Source: Sphingomonas sp. IW22 (GTDB lineage: Bacteria > Pseudomonadota > Alphaproteobacteria > Sphingomonadales > Sphingomonadaceae). From it: a stretch of 64,000 nucleotides of DNA. Each line of letters starts with the position of its first letter. Positions within the stretch are counted from its first letter, which is position 1. The translations under genes were made by a program, and so were the position numbers. The notes under the pieces are model-generated. The model had not been told where the DNA came from, ran no database searches, and saw only the letters and a list, made by a program, of their open reading frames with translations. The stretch lies in assembly GCF_041321155.1 (NCBI RefSeq), contig NZ_JBGGWB010000006.1, positions 52,001 through 116,000 on the forward strand, in the 5' to 3' direction. Of this stretch, positions 36,067 through 44,256 are shown one piece after another.

Positions 36067-37188
36067 TCATGCCGGTGCCGTATCGGGATAGTGTTCGGGA
36101 TATAATAATCGTTCACCGATTTCGGCCCATTTCGGGAATATCACCGGCGAGACGCTACCCGCTGCGGCCAGCGCCCCGGACACAGCCTCTTCGATCGAGC
36201 CGGCATCGTCCGGGCGATAGCCGTATCGCGAGCGCACATCGCCGGTCGCAAAGTCGGGACACACCGCCGGCCGGCCCAGATATTCGAACTGCGCCAGCTT
36301 CAGGCTGGTCTCGGCGAGATATTCGACCCCCGGCGCCTGCAGATACGGCGCCACCCCAATCGTCGCATGCGCGATATAGGGCAGGGTGTCGCGAAAGGGC
36401 ATCTCGTCATGGATGATCACGTTCGAGGGCGCATCGAACCGGCGCCCGCAACCGATCACATGGAACATCACGTCGGGAAAGGCCGCCGCGGCGTGGCGGA
36501 AAAATCCCTCGTCGAACAGCATTGAGCCGACTGACACCGCCGTGCGCTGACCGGCGGGGTAGGGGGTGGAGCCGACCGCCTCGAAATCCTCCGGATCGAT
36601 GCCAAAGCCGATCCGTGTTAGGCGATCCGCCCAGTGGAAATCCGGCGCCATCAGCCATGATCGCATGCTGACGTGATGCACCAGCTTGGCATCGCGTTCG
36701 AGCTGCTGCTGGACAAAGGGATGCGCGCCCACCGTTTCGAGCCGGTCGGTCGCGTAATAGATGATGCGCGCACAGGGATTGAGGTGATGGATGCGCCGCA
36801 ACAGGATTGCCGCCACGCTGGCCTCGACCACGACATGATCCGCCTCGGCCAGCATGGCGTCGACGTGCAGGTCGGGCAGGCGCGCATAAAGTTGGAACAG
36901 CGGCGCCATCATCCTGTCGGCGATCTTGTTGCCCGTGGCAAAGGGGTGCAGCGGCGTGCGCCACAGATAGCATTGGATGCCGTCGACGGTTTCGATCCGG
37001 TTGGCCCGATCCCATAGGAACAGGCGCGAATCGCCCTTCGACCAAGACAGCCGGCTGAACCGCGTCGACAGAAACGACACGTCATAGCCGCCACGCGCCA
37101 GTGCGCCGGCGATCTGATGGATGCTCGCCCGTTTGGCAGTGCGATAATCGTGAAAGGCCGAAATAAAGACGACCTTGCCCTTGCTCAT
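36067..37188 (-). CDS. gumK: GumK-like glucuronosyltransferase (GT70)
   Basis: This protein has 373 residues from the ATG at 37188 (MSKGKVVFISAFHDYRT). It matches GumK of xanthan synthesis in order: HDYRTAKRASIHQIA, CYLWRTPLHPFATG, YYATDRLETVG with the catalytic-type Asp148, AVSVGSMLFDEGFF, FHVIGCG, and PAVCPDFATGDVRSRYGY. GumK transfers glucuronic acid from UDP-GlcA to mannose of the lipid-linked unit, and a UDP-glucose dehydrogenase gene at 62837 would supply that donor. It associates with the inner membrane from the cytoplasm. It is divergent from a GT2 gene, and a 13-base palindrome lies between them. The family assignment is strong; the acceptor in this polymer is inferred. Confidence 0.9.
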   Translation of the reverse strand: MSKGKVVFISAFHDYRTAKRASIHQIAGALARGGYDVSFLSTRFSRLSWSKGDSRLFLWDRANRIETVDGIQCYLWRTPLHPFATGNKIADRMMAPLFQLYARLPDLHVDAMLAEADHVVVEASVAAILLRRIHHLNPCARIIYYATDRLETVGAHPFVQQQLERDAKLVHHVSMRSWLMAPDFHWADRLTRIGFGIDPEDFEAVGSTPYPAGQRTAVSVGSMLFDEGFFRHAAAAFPDVMFHVIGCGRRFDAPSNVIIHDEMPFRDTLPYIAHATIGVAPYLQAPGVEYLAETSLKLAQFEYLGRPAVCPDFATGDVRSRYGYRPDDAGSIEEAVSGALAAAGSVSPVIFPKWAEIGERLLYPEHYPDTAPA

Positions 37189-37262
37189 GCGGTAGGTACT
37201 TTCCTGTATCGATCGCCTTGGAAAGGGGAATGCAGCTTTAGGTCGGGCGCGGTCAAGAGTTG

Positions 37263-37275
37263 GTTGCAGTGCAAC
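37263..37275. promoter_or_regulatory. Palindromic element shared with the ugd upstream region
   Basis: GTTGCAGTGCAAC has 6-base arms around one base. It lies between the divergent gumK-like and GT2 genes, 75 bases from the former start. The same 13-mer occurs in reverse complement at 62798-62810 before ugd. A common regulator of UDP-GlcA supply and use is possible; only two copies were found by eye. Confidence 0.45.
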
Positions 37276-37375
37276 ATATTTGCCTGCTAATCGCGCGTTG
37301 CCTGTGCGGTGGACACGGTGCAAGGCTGACCGCACGGCCCGCGATCACCGGCGCGGCAGATCAGGGGAGACGCAG

Positions 37376-38284
37376 ATGGACGATATCCGGGCGGATGCCG
37401 GCCACGCGCCGCTAATTTCGGTCATCATTCCCGTTTATAACGACACCGCAAGGCTTTCACTGTGCCTCGGCCTGTTGCAGGCGCAGACCATCGCCGACCG
37501 GGCCGAAATCATCGTCGTCGACAACGGATCGACCGAGGATTTGTCGGCCGTCAAATCCCGTTTCGGGACGGTCCGCTGGCTGCACGAAGCCAAGCCCGGC
37601 TCCTACGCCGCACGCAATACCGGAATCAATGCGGCGTGCGGGCATATCCTGGCCTTTACCGATTCGGATTGCCTGCCAGCCCCGGACTGGCTGGAGCAAG
37701 GCATTGCCCCGCTGATGGGCGACAATCCGCCTAGCTTTGTTGGCGGCGCCATCGATCTGGTCACGACCCGGCCCAGCGGCCTCAGCCCGGCCGAGCTGTT
37801 CGACCTTGCCAGCGGCTTTCCGCAGCACCGTTTCGTCGAGCATGTCCATTTCGCGATGACCGCCAACATGCTGACCTTGGCCAACACGATGAAGTGGGTC
37901 GGCCCCTTTGCCACGACGATGAAGTCAGGCGGCGACCGGGAATGGGGCAATCGTGCCTGGTCGATGGTGGGACCGGGCCGTTATGTCGATGCCGCGCGCG
38001 TCGGCCACCCCACGCGCTCTAGCCCGCCCGAAGTGCTGAAGCGCGTGCGGCGCGTCGCTGGCGGCGAACGCGACCGCAAGCCGGGCTGGCGCGACTGCCT
38101 GGCCTTTTGCGCCCGGCAATTGCCGCCGCCGCGGCGGGCGATCCTGGACATCGCCGCCATCAATCCCGCGCGGGCATCCTGGCCGGCCAAAGCGGGGGCA
38201 ATGCTCTTTGCCTATCGCACGCGCCTGGCACTGATCCGGTATCGTCTTGAGCTGCAGTTCGGCGGCGAATCCACTCGCTCATGA
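37376..38284 (+). CDS. GT2 family glycosyltransferase
   Basis: This protein has 302 residues from the ATG at 37376, with AGGGGAGA upstream; the longer upstream frame has no ribosome site. The GT-A fold reads LISVIIPVYNDTARLSLCL, IIVVDNGSTEDL, KPGSYAARNTGIN and LAFTDSDCLPAPDWLEQ with the metal-binding DSD. SGGDREWGNRAW fits the acceptor loop. It is clearly related to the GT2 at 43225, which has the same KPGSYAARN and AFTDSDC blocks. It probably adds a side-chain sugar to the gum repeat unit after GumK; a GumI-like enzyme is not present, so one of these may replace it. The donor sugar is unknown. Confidence 0.88.
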   Translation: MDDIRADAGHAPLISVIIPVYNDTARLSLCLGLLQAQTIADRAEIIVVDNGSTEDLSAVKSRFGTVRWLHEAKPGSYAARNTGINAACGHILAFTDSDCLPAPDWLEQGIAPLMGDNPPSFVGGAIDLVTTRPSGLSPAELFDLASGFPQHRFVEHVHFAMTANMLTLANTMKWVGPFATTMKSGGDREWGNRAWSMVGPGRYVDAARVGHPTRSSPPEVLKRVRRVAGGERDRKPGWRDCLAFCARQLPPPRRAILDIAAINPARASWPAKAGAMLFAYRTRLALIRYRLELQFGGESTRS

Positions 38285-38376
38285 AATTTTGACGCTTGGC
38301 GCCTGATAAAATATCCAAGTCAACACACGCGTCGCGACCGGTGCATTCCGGAAAGCGTGCTGGGGGGAAAGCGTTT

Positions 38377-39555
38377 ATGGTTCGCCACTATGTAATGGGT
38401 GTGGCCGTTGCCCAGTTGGCGATGGTTGGCGCAGCCTATGCGCAGGAAAATCGTTTCGACCTGTCTGCCCGCATCGTCGAGACGTATGACACCAACACCC
38501 TGCGCTTGGGCGATTTGCGCACCGATGACCCGACAGACAATCTTGCGGTGTCCCCGCGCGTCGCTGTCGATTTCGACCGGCGTTTCGGACGGCAGCGGGC
38601 GTTCGTAAACGGCTATGCCGGTTATAATTTCAACAGCCGATTCAAGTTCCTGAACCGAGAGGATCTGGCCCTGAACAGCGGCATCGACCTGCGTTTCGGC
38701 CCGCGCTGCCAGATCTCGCCGACCGCTTCTGTATTCCGGTCGCAATCCGATCTTGAGGATTTGGGCCAGATCGTTAGCAACACCGCGACGATCCAAGATT
38801 ACCGCATCCGCGCCACCTGTCCGCGTCCAGCAGGCTTTTATCCGACGATCAGCGCTGGCTATTACCGCGTCGACAATTCCGAAATTCGCCGCGAGCGCGA
38901 CCAGTCGATCGTCGATGGCCGACTGGGCGTAGTGTATCGCCGGCCTAGCATCGCCGATTTCGAGCTGTTCGGGCAGATTTCCCAAATTACGCGCGCGCGC
39001 CGCGATCCCTCGCCGACCGGTCTGCTGGAAGACGAAACCGGCCTGCGCACGGTCGGCCTGCGCGTCAGCCGCGACGTTGGAACGCGGTTCGAAGCAGAAG
39101 CACAGATCGGCTATACCGATGTCGATCCCCAGGTTGTCGGCGTGCCGGGCTTTTCGGGCCTGACGTATAGCGGCAGCCTGACCTATGAGCCCTCGCCACG
39201 GCTTGGCATCACACTGACTTCCGGGCGCGCGGCCACGGCCAGGGGCAATCTGGGCACCAGCTATTATCTGACGAACAATGTCGAACTCGACACGCGCATG
39301 CAGCTCAGCGCGCGCACCTCGTTCAATGCCGGGGTCCAGGTGTCACGCCGCGATTTCCGGGGTGAGGACCGGGTGTTTCTGTTCGGCCCGCGCGGTAAAG
39401 ACCGTCAGGTGGATGCGCGGGCAGGCATCGGCTATCGGGTCGCGCGCCCGATCGATCTGAACCTGTCGGTACGTTATCGGCAGCGTAATGCCGATAATGA
39501 CTTCTACGACTATGACAGCTTCGCCGCGACACTGGCGGCCGGCATCAGGCTTTGA
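38377..39555 (+). CDS. Outer-membrane beta-barrel of the EPS export locus
   Basis: This protein has 392 residues from the ATG at 38377. It has a clear signal peptide (MVRHYVMGVAVAQLAMVGAA, cleavage after AQ). The mature part alternates amphipathic strands rich in Arg, Tyr and Asp (VNGYAGYNFNSRFKF, TISAGYYRVDN, LSVRYRQRNADNDFYDYD) and ends with AGIRL, a typical barrel end. Such BBP2-type barrels accompany Wza-type exporters in EPS clusters and may form the outer-membrane exit or a tether. The Wza-type gene starts 18 bases later, so the two are co-transcribed. No enzymatic motif is seen. Confidence 0.8.
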   Translation: MVRHYVMGVAVAQLAMVGAAYAQENRFDLSARIVETYDTNTLRLGDLRTDDPTDNLAVSPRVAVDFDRRFGRQRAFVNGYAGYNFNSRFKFLNREDLALNSGIDLRFGPRCQISPTASVFRSQSDLEDLGQIVSNTATIQDYRIRATCPRPAGFYPTISAGYYRVDNSEIRRERDQSIVDGRLGVVYRRPSIADFELFGQISQITRARRDPSPTGLLEDETGLRTVGLRVSRDVGTRFEAEAQIGYTDVDPQVVGVPGFSGLTYSGSLTYEPSPRLGITLTSGRAATARGNLGTSYYLTNNVELDTRMQLSARTSFNAGVQVSRRDFRGEDRVFLFGPRGKDRQVDARAGIGYRVARPIDLNLSVRYRQRNADNDFYDYDSFAATLAAGIRL

Positions 39556-39572
39556 GAAACGGAGACGGCGGC

Positions 39573-40352
39573 ATGAAGGCGTGGGAAAAATTGTCAGGAA
39601 TGGCGCTGGCGCTTGCCCTGGCGGGCGGCATACCGAACGCCGCAGCACAGACGACCTGGCCCGGTTATCAACTGGGGGCCGAGGATCAGATCGAGGTCCA
39701 AATTCACGGTCAGGGTGGCGCGGTTGTCAAGACGCGCGTTAAGTCCGATGGATCGGTGACGCTGCCGCTGGTGGGTAAGGTGCGAGCCGCCGAACAGACC
39801 ACACAGGGCTTGGCCGGTACGATCGAAACCGAATTGAAGCGCGGCGGATTGATGTCCAATCCGATCGTCAACGTCGAAATCCTCGAATATGCCAGTCGCA
39901 CCGTCACTATGCTGGGTGAATTCGGCAATCCAGGGCTGATGCCGCTCGACCGCCCGCTGCGGCTGAGCGAAATGGTCGCGCGCGTCGGCGGACTGAAGCA
40001 GGGTGCGTCGGACAATATCGTCCTGCGCCGCGCCAATGGCACGATCGAACGCCACAACCTGACCGCCATTGCCCGCAATGAAGCACGCGACGTGGTGATG
40101 CAGCCGGGGGATTCGGTCTTCGCGACTGCGGCCCCGCAATATTACATCTATGGTCAAGTCGGGAACGCCGGTGCGTTCGCGATCATGCCGCAAATGACGA
40201 TCCGTCAGGCGCTGGCACGCGCAGGCGGCCCGACGCTGGCGGGTTCGGAACGCAAGATCACACTGTACCGCGAGGGCGAGGAAAGTGACGCAGACCTGAA
40301 CGCGATGGTTCAGCCCGGCGACGTCCTGTTCGTGCGCGAGCGCGTTTTCTAA
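39573..40352 (+). CDS. Wza/GumB-type polysaccharide export protein
   Basis: This protein has 259 residues from the ATG at 39573 (MKAWEKLSG). The signal peptide runs to AAAQ without a lipobox cysteine, unlike classical Wza/GumB lipoproteins. The poly-export domain (YQLGAEDQIEVQIHGQGG, SDGSVTLPLVGKV) is followed by SLBB repeats (VTMLGEFGNPGLMPL and YYIYGQVGNAGAFAIMP). It ends with PGDVLFVRERVF and has no C-terminal helix barrel segment like E. coli Wza, so the neighbouring beta-barrel may provide the outer-membrane channel. It should form the periplasmic part of the EPS exporter with the Wzz protein. Confidence 0.9.
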   Translation: MKAWEKLSGMALALALAGGIPNAAAQTTWPGYQLGAEDQIEVQIHGQGGAVVKTRVKSDGSVTLPLVGKVRAAEQTTQGLAGTIETELKRGGLMSNPIVNVEILEYASRTVTMLGEFGNPGLMPLDRPLRLSEMVARVGGLKQGASDNIVLRRANGTIERHNLTAIARNEARDVVMQPGDSVFATAAPQYYIYGQVGNAGAFAIMPQMTIRQALARAGGPTLAGSERKITLYREGEESDADLNAMVQPGDVLFVRERVF

Positions 40353-40360
40353 TTTAACGC

Positions 40361-40400
40361 ATCGACCGGGCGCGTCGTTAGAGCGTCGCGGCCGGTCGAT
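40361..40400. repeat. Long imperfect hairpin between exporter and flippase genes
   Basis: ATCGACCGG (40361-40369) and CCGGTCGAT (40392-40400) are exact complements. The interior pairs partly (CGCG/CGCG) around a TTAGAG loop. It lies 9 bases after the exporter stop and 26 before the flippase start, and could attenuate transcription or protect the upstream mRNA. There is no T-run. Confidence 0.5.
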
Positions 40401-40425
40401 GGCATCATGCCCGATGGGGGAAGTG

Positions 40426-41970
40426 ATGACCGACGACAGCCGTATCGAAACCGGCGACGCGGTTGCTTCCGCCGGGCTGCCGGGATCGATGAAGAAGAAG
40501 CTCGCCGTCGGCGCGGGATGGATGACGGGATTGCAACTGCTGTCCAAGGTCATCGAGGTCGGCTTTACCGCGGTGCTGGCGCGCATCCTGTTTCCTGACG
40601 ATTTCGGCGTGATCGCCGGCGCGACGATCTTCATCCAGTTCGCATCGCTGCTGGTCGAAATTGGCATTGGCGCCACCATCGTCCAGATCCCCAATCTGAC
40701 CCGCACTGACCTGCGCATCGGGGGAACGCTCGTTTTCCTTAACGGGATCGGCTATTTCCTTCTGGCCCAGCTGCTCGCGCCTTTCGCGGGAGATTTCATG
40801 GGGATTGCTGGTGTCGAACCGGTGATCCGAGTATTGGCGCTGGTATTCATCATTCAGTCGTTTGGCATCGTGTCCGAAAACGTGCTGGTCCGCGACCTTG
40901 AAGTGCGGCGGGTGATGATCGCGCAGTTGATGGCGCGCCTGATCGGCACTGGGGTGATCGGCATCGTGCTGGCGTGGCTGGGCTGGGGCTATTGGGCGCT
41001 GGTCGCCGCGACGCTTGCCGAAACGTCAATCAAGGCATCGTGGTTGGTGCTGATCGTGCGCCCCCCATTGCGTCCATTGCTGACGCGTGCGGGCGCGAAG
41101 CGGCTGATGCGGCGTGGCGCGGGCTTTTCACTGGCAAAGATCATTAACTTCATGGCCCTGCGCGCCGACAATGCCACGGTCGGCCGGACGATGGATGCCG
41201 CAGCGCTGGGCTATTATTCGCGCGCCTACAACCTGATGAATGTGCCGGCGGACCTATATAGCCGTATCGCCGAACGGCTCGTCTTTCCGGCCATGGCGCA
41301 GGTTCAGAACGAACCGGCTCGCCTCCGCAAGGCCTTTCTGCGCGGGCTGGAGCTGACGGCGATCTTCGGGCTGCCGATTTCGGCCCTGCTGGCGCTGCTG
41401 GCGCCCGAAGTCATCGCGTTCATTCTGGGCCCGCGCTGGACAGCGGTGATCGCGCCGTTCGCGGTGTTGTGTTCAGTAACCTATCTGCGTCTCGGGTCCA
41501 AGATCAGCGGATCGCTACAACGGGCCAAGGCGGCCACGGGGGCGATGATCACCAACCAGATCGTCTATGCCGCCATGGTGGTCGGTGGCTGTCTGATTGC
41601 CTATCCCTATGGCATCGTCGCGGTTGCGGTGGCGGTCAGTATCGCGGTCGTCGCCTTTTATCTGATCGTCAATTTCAACGCCTGTCGCCTGGCGGGCGTG
41701 GGGTTGGTGGATTTCGCGCGCGCCCATGCACATGGCTCGTTGCTGGCATTGACCTGCACGCTGCTGATCGCCCCGATCGCGCTGCCGATGCGCGCGGCGA
41801 ACATGCCGCCGATCGCGATCCTGGCGGTGTCGGGATCGATGCTGGTCCTGTTGGGACTGGTGCTGGCCGTATGGCGGCCGCGCTGGCTGCTTGGCGATTT
41901 CGTGCTTGAACTGCTGGGCGATGCAGGCCGGTTCACCAATCGCCTGCGCAAGCGAAAGGCGCGGCAGTGA
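40426..41970 (+). CDS. Wzx/GumJ-type polysaccharide flippase
   Basis: This protein has 514 residues from the ATG at 40426 (MTDDSRIETG), with GGGGGAAG upstream. It has about 13 membrane helices and polysaccharide-transporter features: KKKLAVGAGWMTGLQLLSKV, RILFPDDFGVIAGATIF, GIGATIVQIPNL, ALGYYSRAYNLMNVP. It would move the finished lipid-linked repeat unit to the periplasm. It is related to the flippase at 5309 (same family, PDDFG versus PRDFG block). This copy sits in the core operon with the exporter and GumH-like genes, so it is the best candidate for the main polymer. Confidence 0.9.
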   Translation: MTDDSRIETGDAVASAGLPGSMKKKLAVGAGWMTGLQLLSKVIEVGFTAVLARILFPDDFGVIAGATIFIQFASLLVEIGIGATIVQIPNLTRTDLRIGGTLVFLNGIGYFLLAQLLAPFAGDFMGIAGVEPVIRVLALVFIIQSFGIVSENVLVRDLEVRRVMIAQLMARLIGTGVIGIVLAWLGWGYWALVAATLAETSIKASWLVLIVRPPLRPLLTRAGAKRLMRRGAGFSLAKIINFMALRADNATVGRTMDAAALGYYSRAYNLMNVPADLYSRIAERLVFPAMAQVQNEPARLRKAFLRGLELTAIFGLPISALLALLAPEVIAFILGPRWTAVIAPFAVLCSVTYLRLGSKISGSLQRAKAATGAMITNQIVYAAMVVGGCLIAYPYGIVAVAVAVSIAVVAFYLIVNFNACRLAGVGLVDFARAHAHGSLLALTCTLLIAPIALPMRAANMPPIAILAVSGSMLVLLGLVLAVWRPRWLLGDFVLELLGDAGRFTNRLRKRKARQ

Positions 41971-42041
41971 GGGCACTGGACGCCTGCGTTCCGCCCGCCA
42001 CTTGTTCGGGCCGCACGCCCTTTGCTGCCCACGTTGATTGA

Positions 42042-43208
42042 ATGAAGGAAGCTATGTTGGATCGCAGCGCAGACGGGCAGCCCATGCGGCCGCTTAGCAT
42101 CACCCATGTCGTTCGGCAATTTTATCCCGGCGTCGGCGGGATGGAAGAATGCGTTCTGCAACTGGCCCGGCACCAGACTGGCGACGGCCATCAGGTTCGC
42201 GTCGTCACTGTTGACACGATTTTTGACCAACCACAGACACGAACGCTGCCGCATCAGGAAACGCATCACGGCATCGAAATCCGGCGTGTGCCGTGGCGCG
42301 GGTCTAAACGCTATCCCGTGGCCCCCGGCGTACTGGGCGTACTGGGCAAGGCCGATCTGGTCCATGTGCATGGCGTTGACTTCCTGTCTGATTATCTGGC
42401 GCTGACACAGCCGATCCATCGCCGGCCGCTAGTGCTGTCGACCCATGGCGGCTTTTTCCACACCCAGTTCGCCGGGCGGATGAAGCTGGTCTATTTTCAG
42501 TGCATCACCCGCACCCTGCTCACCCGATATGCGGCATTGGCGGCGTCGAGCCAGTCTGACCTGGAGCGGTTTTCGCAAATCCGGAAATGTAATCTCGAAC
42601 TGATCGAAAATGGGGTGACGGTCGACAAATTTCGCGGTCTGGCCAAGCGCGACGCGCGCACGATCCTCTATTTCGGACGGCTTGCGCCCAATAAGGGACT
42701 GGAGGCGCTGATCAGCTGGTTTGCCGCGCTGGTGGCTGCTGATCCCGAATGGCGGCTGATCTTGGCCGGGCGACCGATGGGCGTCACCACGGCAAGGCTG
42801 CGGGCGCAGGCAGAAGCACTGGCCGTCACCGATCGGGTCGAACTGATCGATACGCCCAGCGACGCACAGATTGCCGAGTTGATCGGGCGGGCATCAGTCT
42901 ATGCCTCAGCCTCGACCTATGAAGGATTTGGGCTTGCCGCGATCGAGGGGGCGTCGGCACATTTATACCCGCTGCTCAACGACATCCCGCCGTTTCGCCG
43001 CACGGTCGAGGGGCTGGGCTTTGGCCGGATTGTCGAATTTTCCGACCCTTCCACCGCGCGCCAGTTCGCGCAGGATTGGCCGAGCATCACCCTGCCCGAT
43101 GGGGCGATGATCGATGCTACCGTCACCAACCGTTTTGGCTGGCGTGGTCATGTCGATGCGTTTGAGGCGCTGTATCGCCGCGTACTGGACCGCCGGCGCG
43201 CGGGTTAG
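42042..43208 (+). CDS. gumH: GumH-like alpha-mannosyltransferase (GT4)
   Basis: This frame encodes up to 388 residues. The true start may be the ATG at 42084 (MRPLSITHVVRQFYPG), where the GumH family begins; the ATGs at 42042 and 42054 are alternatives. It matches GumH in order: HVVRQFYPGVGGMEE, GSKRYPVAPGVLG, DLVHVHGVDFLSDYLALT, LSTHGGFFHTQFAGRMKL, LYFGRLAPNKGLE, and TYEGFGLAAIEGASA with the GT4 EX7E motif. GumH adds the first mannose to the cellobiose-lipid. With GumM- and GumK-like enzymes present, a Glc-Glc-Man-GlcA core is likely. It is cytoplasmic, membrane-associated, and 71 bases after the flippase gene. Confidence 0.92.
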   Translation: MKEAMLDRSADGQPMRPLSITHVVRQFYPGVGGMEECVLQLARHQTGDGHQVRVVTVDTIFDQPQTRTLPHQETHHGIEIRRVPWRGSKRYPVAPGVLGVLGKADLVHVHGVDFLSDYLALTQPIHRRPLVLSTHGGFFHTQFAGRMKLVYFQCITRTLLTRYAALAASSQSDLERFSQIRKCNLELIENGVTVDKFRGLAKRDARTILYFGRLAPNKGLEALISWFAALVAADPEWRLILAGRPMGVTTARLRAQAEALAVTDRVELIDTPSDAQIAELIGRASVYASASTYEGFGLAAIEGASAHLYPLLNDIPPFRRTVEGLGFGRIVEFSDPSTARQFAQDWPSITLPDGAMIDATVTNRFGWRGHVDAFEALYRRVLDRRRAG

Positions 43209-43224
43209 GGCCGCCGGCCCGACA

Positions 43225-44118
43225 TTATCGAACCGTCCGCCCGCCCATGCTCAGGCGGATATATTCGCCGATATCGGCGATCCCCAATGCCACCAACACC
43301 GCTTCGGCCTTGAGCCGGGTCGCGAGCGGGGCGCCGTCGGCCAACAGCACCTTCTTGCCGCGGCGACCGGTTTCGAGGCTGTTTTTGGCCAGGGCTCGGA
43401 TCAGGCGCATACGCCCATGCGTTCGGTCCCAGTGGCCGCCGGTTAGCCGCCGCCGCTTTTCGAGCAGCGCGGCAAAGGTCGCACGGGTCGGATGCCGAAC
43501 GATCATTTCTGGTTCGTAGAGCATCGTCCGACCCGAGGCACGGATCTTCATGCCCATGTGATGATCGCCGCCCGACTTCACCGTTTCGTCGAAACAGCCC
43601 GCTTCGACGATGGCAGCGCGCGGGCTGACCCAATTGGCCGTCGCACAGGTGCCCAATGCAGCCTGATGCTGGGGAAAGGCGACCATCGCTTCATAACATT
43701 CCGCCCATCGACGCGCTTCGCTACCGCTTTCGTTGAACAGGACGATACGGCCCGCGATCACGCCGAGATTCTGCTCCTCGACCGCGCGCGCCATCGCCGT
43801 GGACAGCCAGCGCGGATCGGGGATGCAATCGGAATCGGTGAACGCCAGATAGTCGCTGCTGGTGTTTGCGATGCCGAGATTGCGGGCTGCATAGGAACCG
43901 GGCTTGGGCTGGTGCAACACGCGCACGCCCATAGCCTGCGCGCGTACTGCGGTATCGTCAGTCGATCCATTGTCGACGATTACGATTTCGAACCGGTCGC
44001 GCGGATAATCTTGCTCCTGCAGCGCGACGATACAGCGTTCCAGCTGTTCGGGGTTGTTCCACACCGGCACGAGCACCGTGACCAACTTGTGTTCGGGCTG
44101 CAATGATCGGTATCCCAT
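43225..44118 (-). CDS. GT2 family glycosyltransferase
   Basis: This protein has 297 residues from the ATG at 44118 (MGYRSLQPEHKLV); the upstream ATG at 44199 is possible but has no fold before residue 12 of this start. The GT-A blocks are VTVLVPVWNNPEQLERCI, FEIVIVDNGSTDDTAV, KPGSYAARNLGIANT and YLAFTDSDCIPDPRWLS. It is a paralogue of the GT2 at 37376. It ends with a basic C-terminus. It is convergent with the gumH-like gene, with a 16-base gap holding a short GGGCC/GGCCC hairpin. It probably adds a side-chain sugar; donor and linkage are not predictable. Confidence 0.87.
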   Translation of the reverse strand: MGYRSLQPEHKLVTVLVPVWNNPEQLERCIVALQEQDYPRDRFEIVIVDNGSTDDTAVRAQAMGVRVLHQPKPGSYAARNLGIANTSSDYLAFTDSDCIPDPRWLSTAMARAVEEQNLGVIAGRIVLFNESGSEARRWAECYEAMVAFPQHQAALGTCATANWVSPRAAIVEAGCFDETVKSGGDHHMGMKIRASGRTMLYEPEMIVRHPTRATFAALLEKRRRLTGGHWDRTHGRMRLIRALAKNSLETGRRGKKVLLADGAPLATRLKAEAVLVALGIADIGEYIRLSMGGRTVR

Positions 44119-44256
44119 GGGTGGCTGACGGCGATGCCATAGCAAAGACGAATGATGATTGCGAATGCCACCGGAACGATTGGCCCGGATCAGGCGCATA
44201 AAAGGGAGGCGGACCCTTACCGGCCCGCCCCCGACAGGTTCGTTGGCTAACGAATG

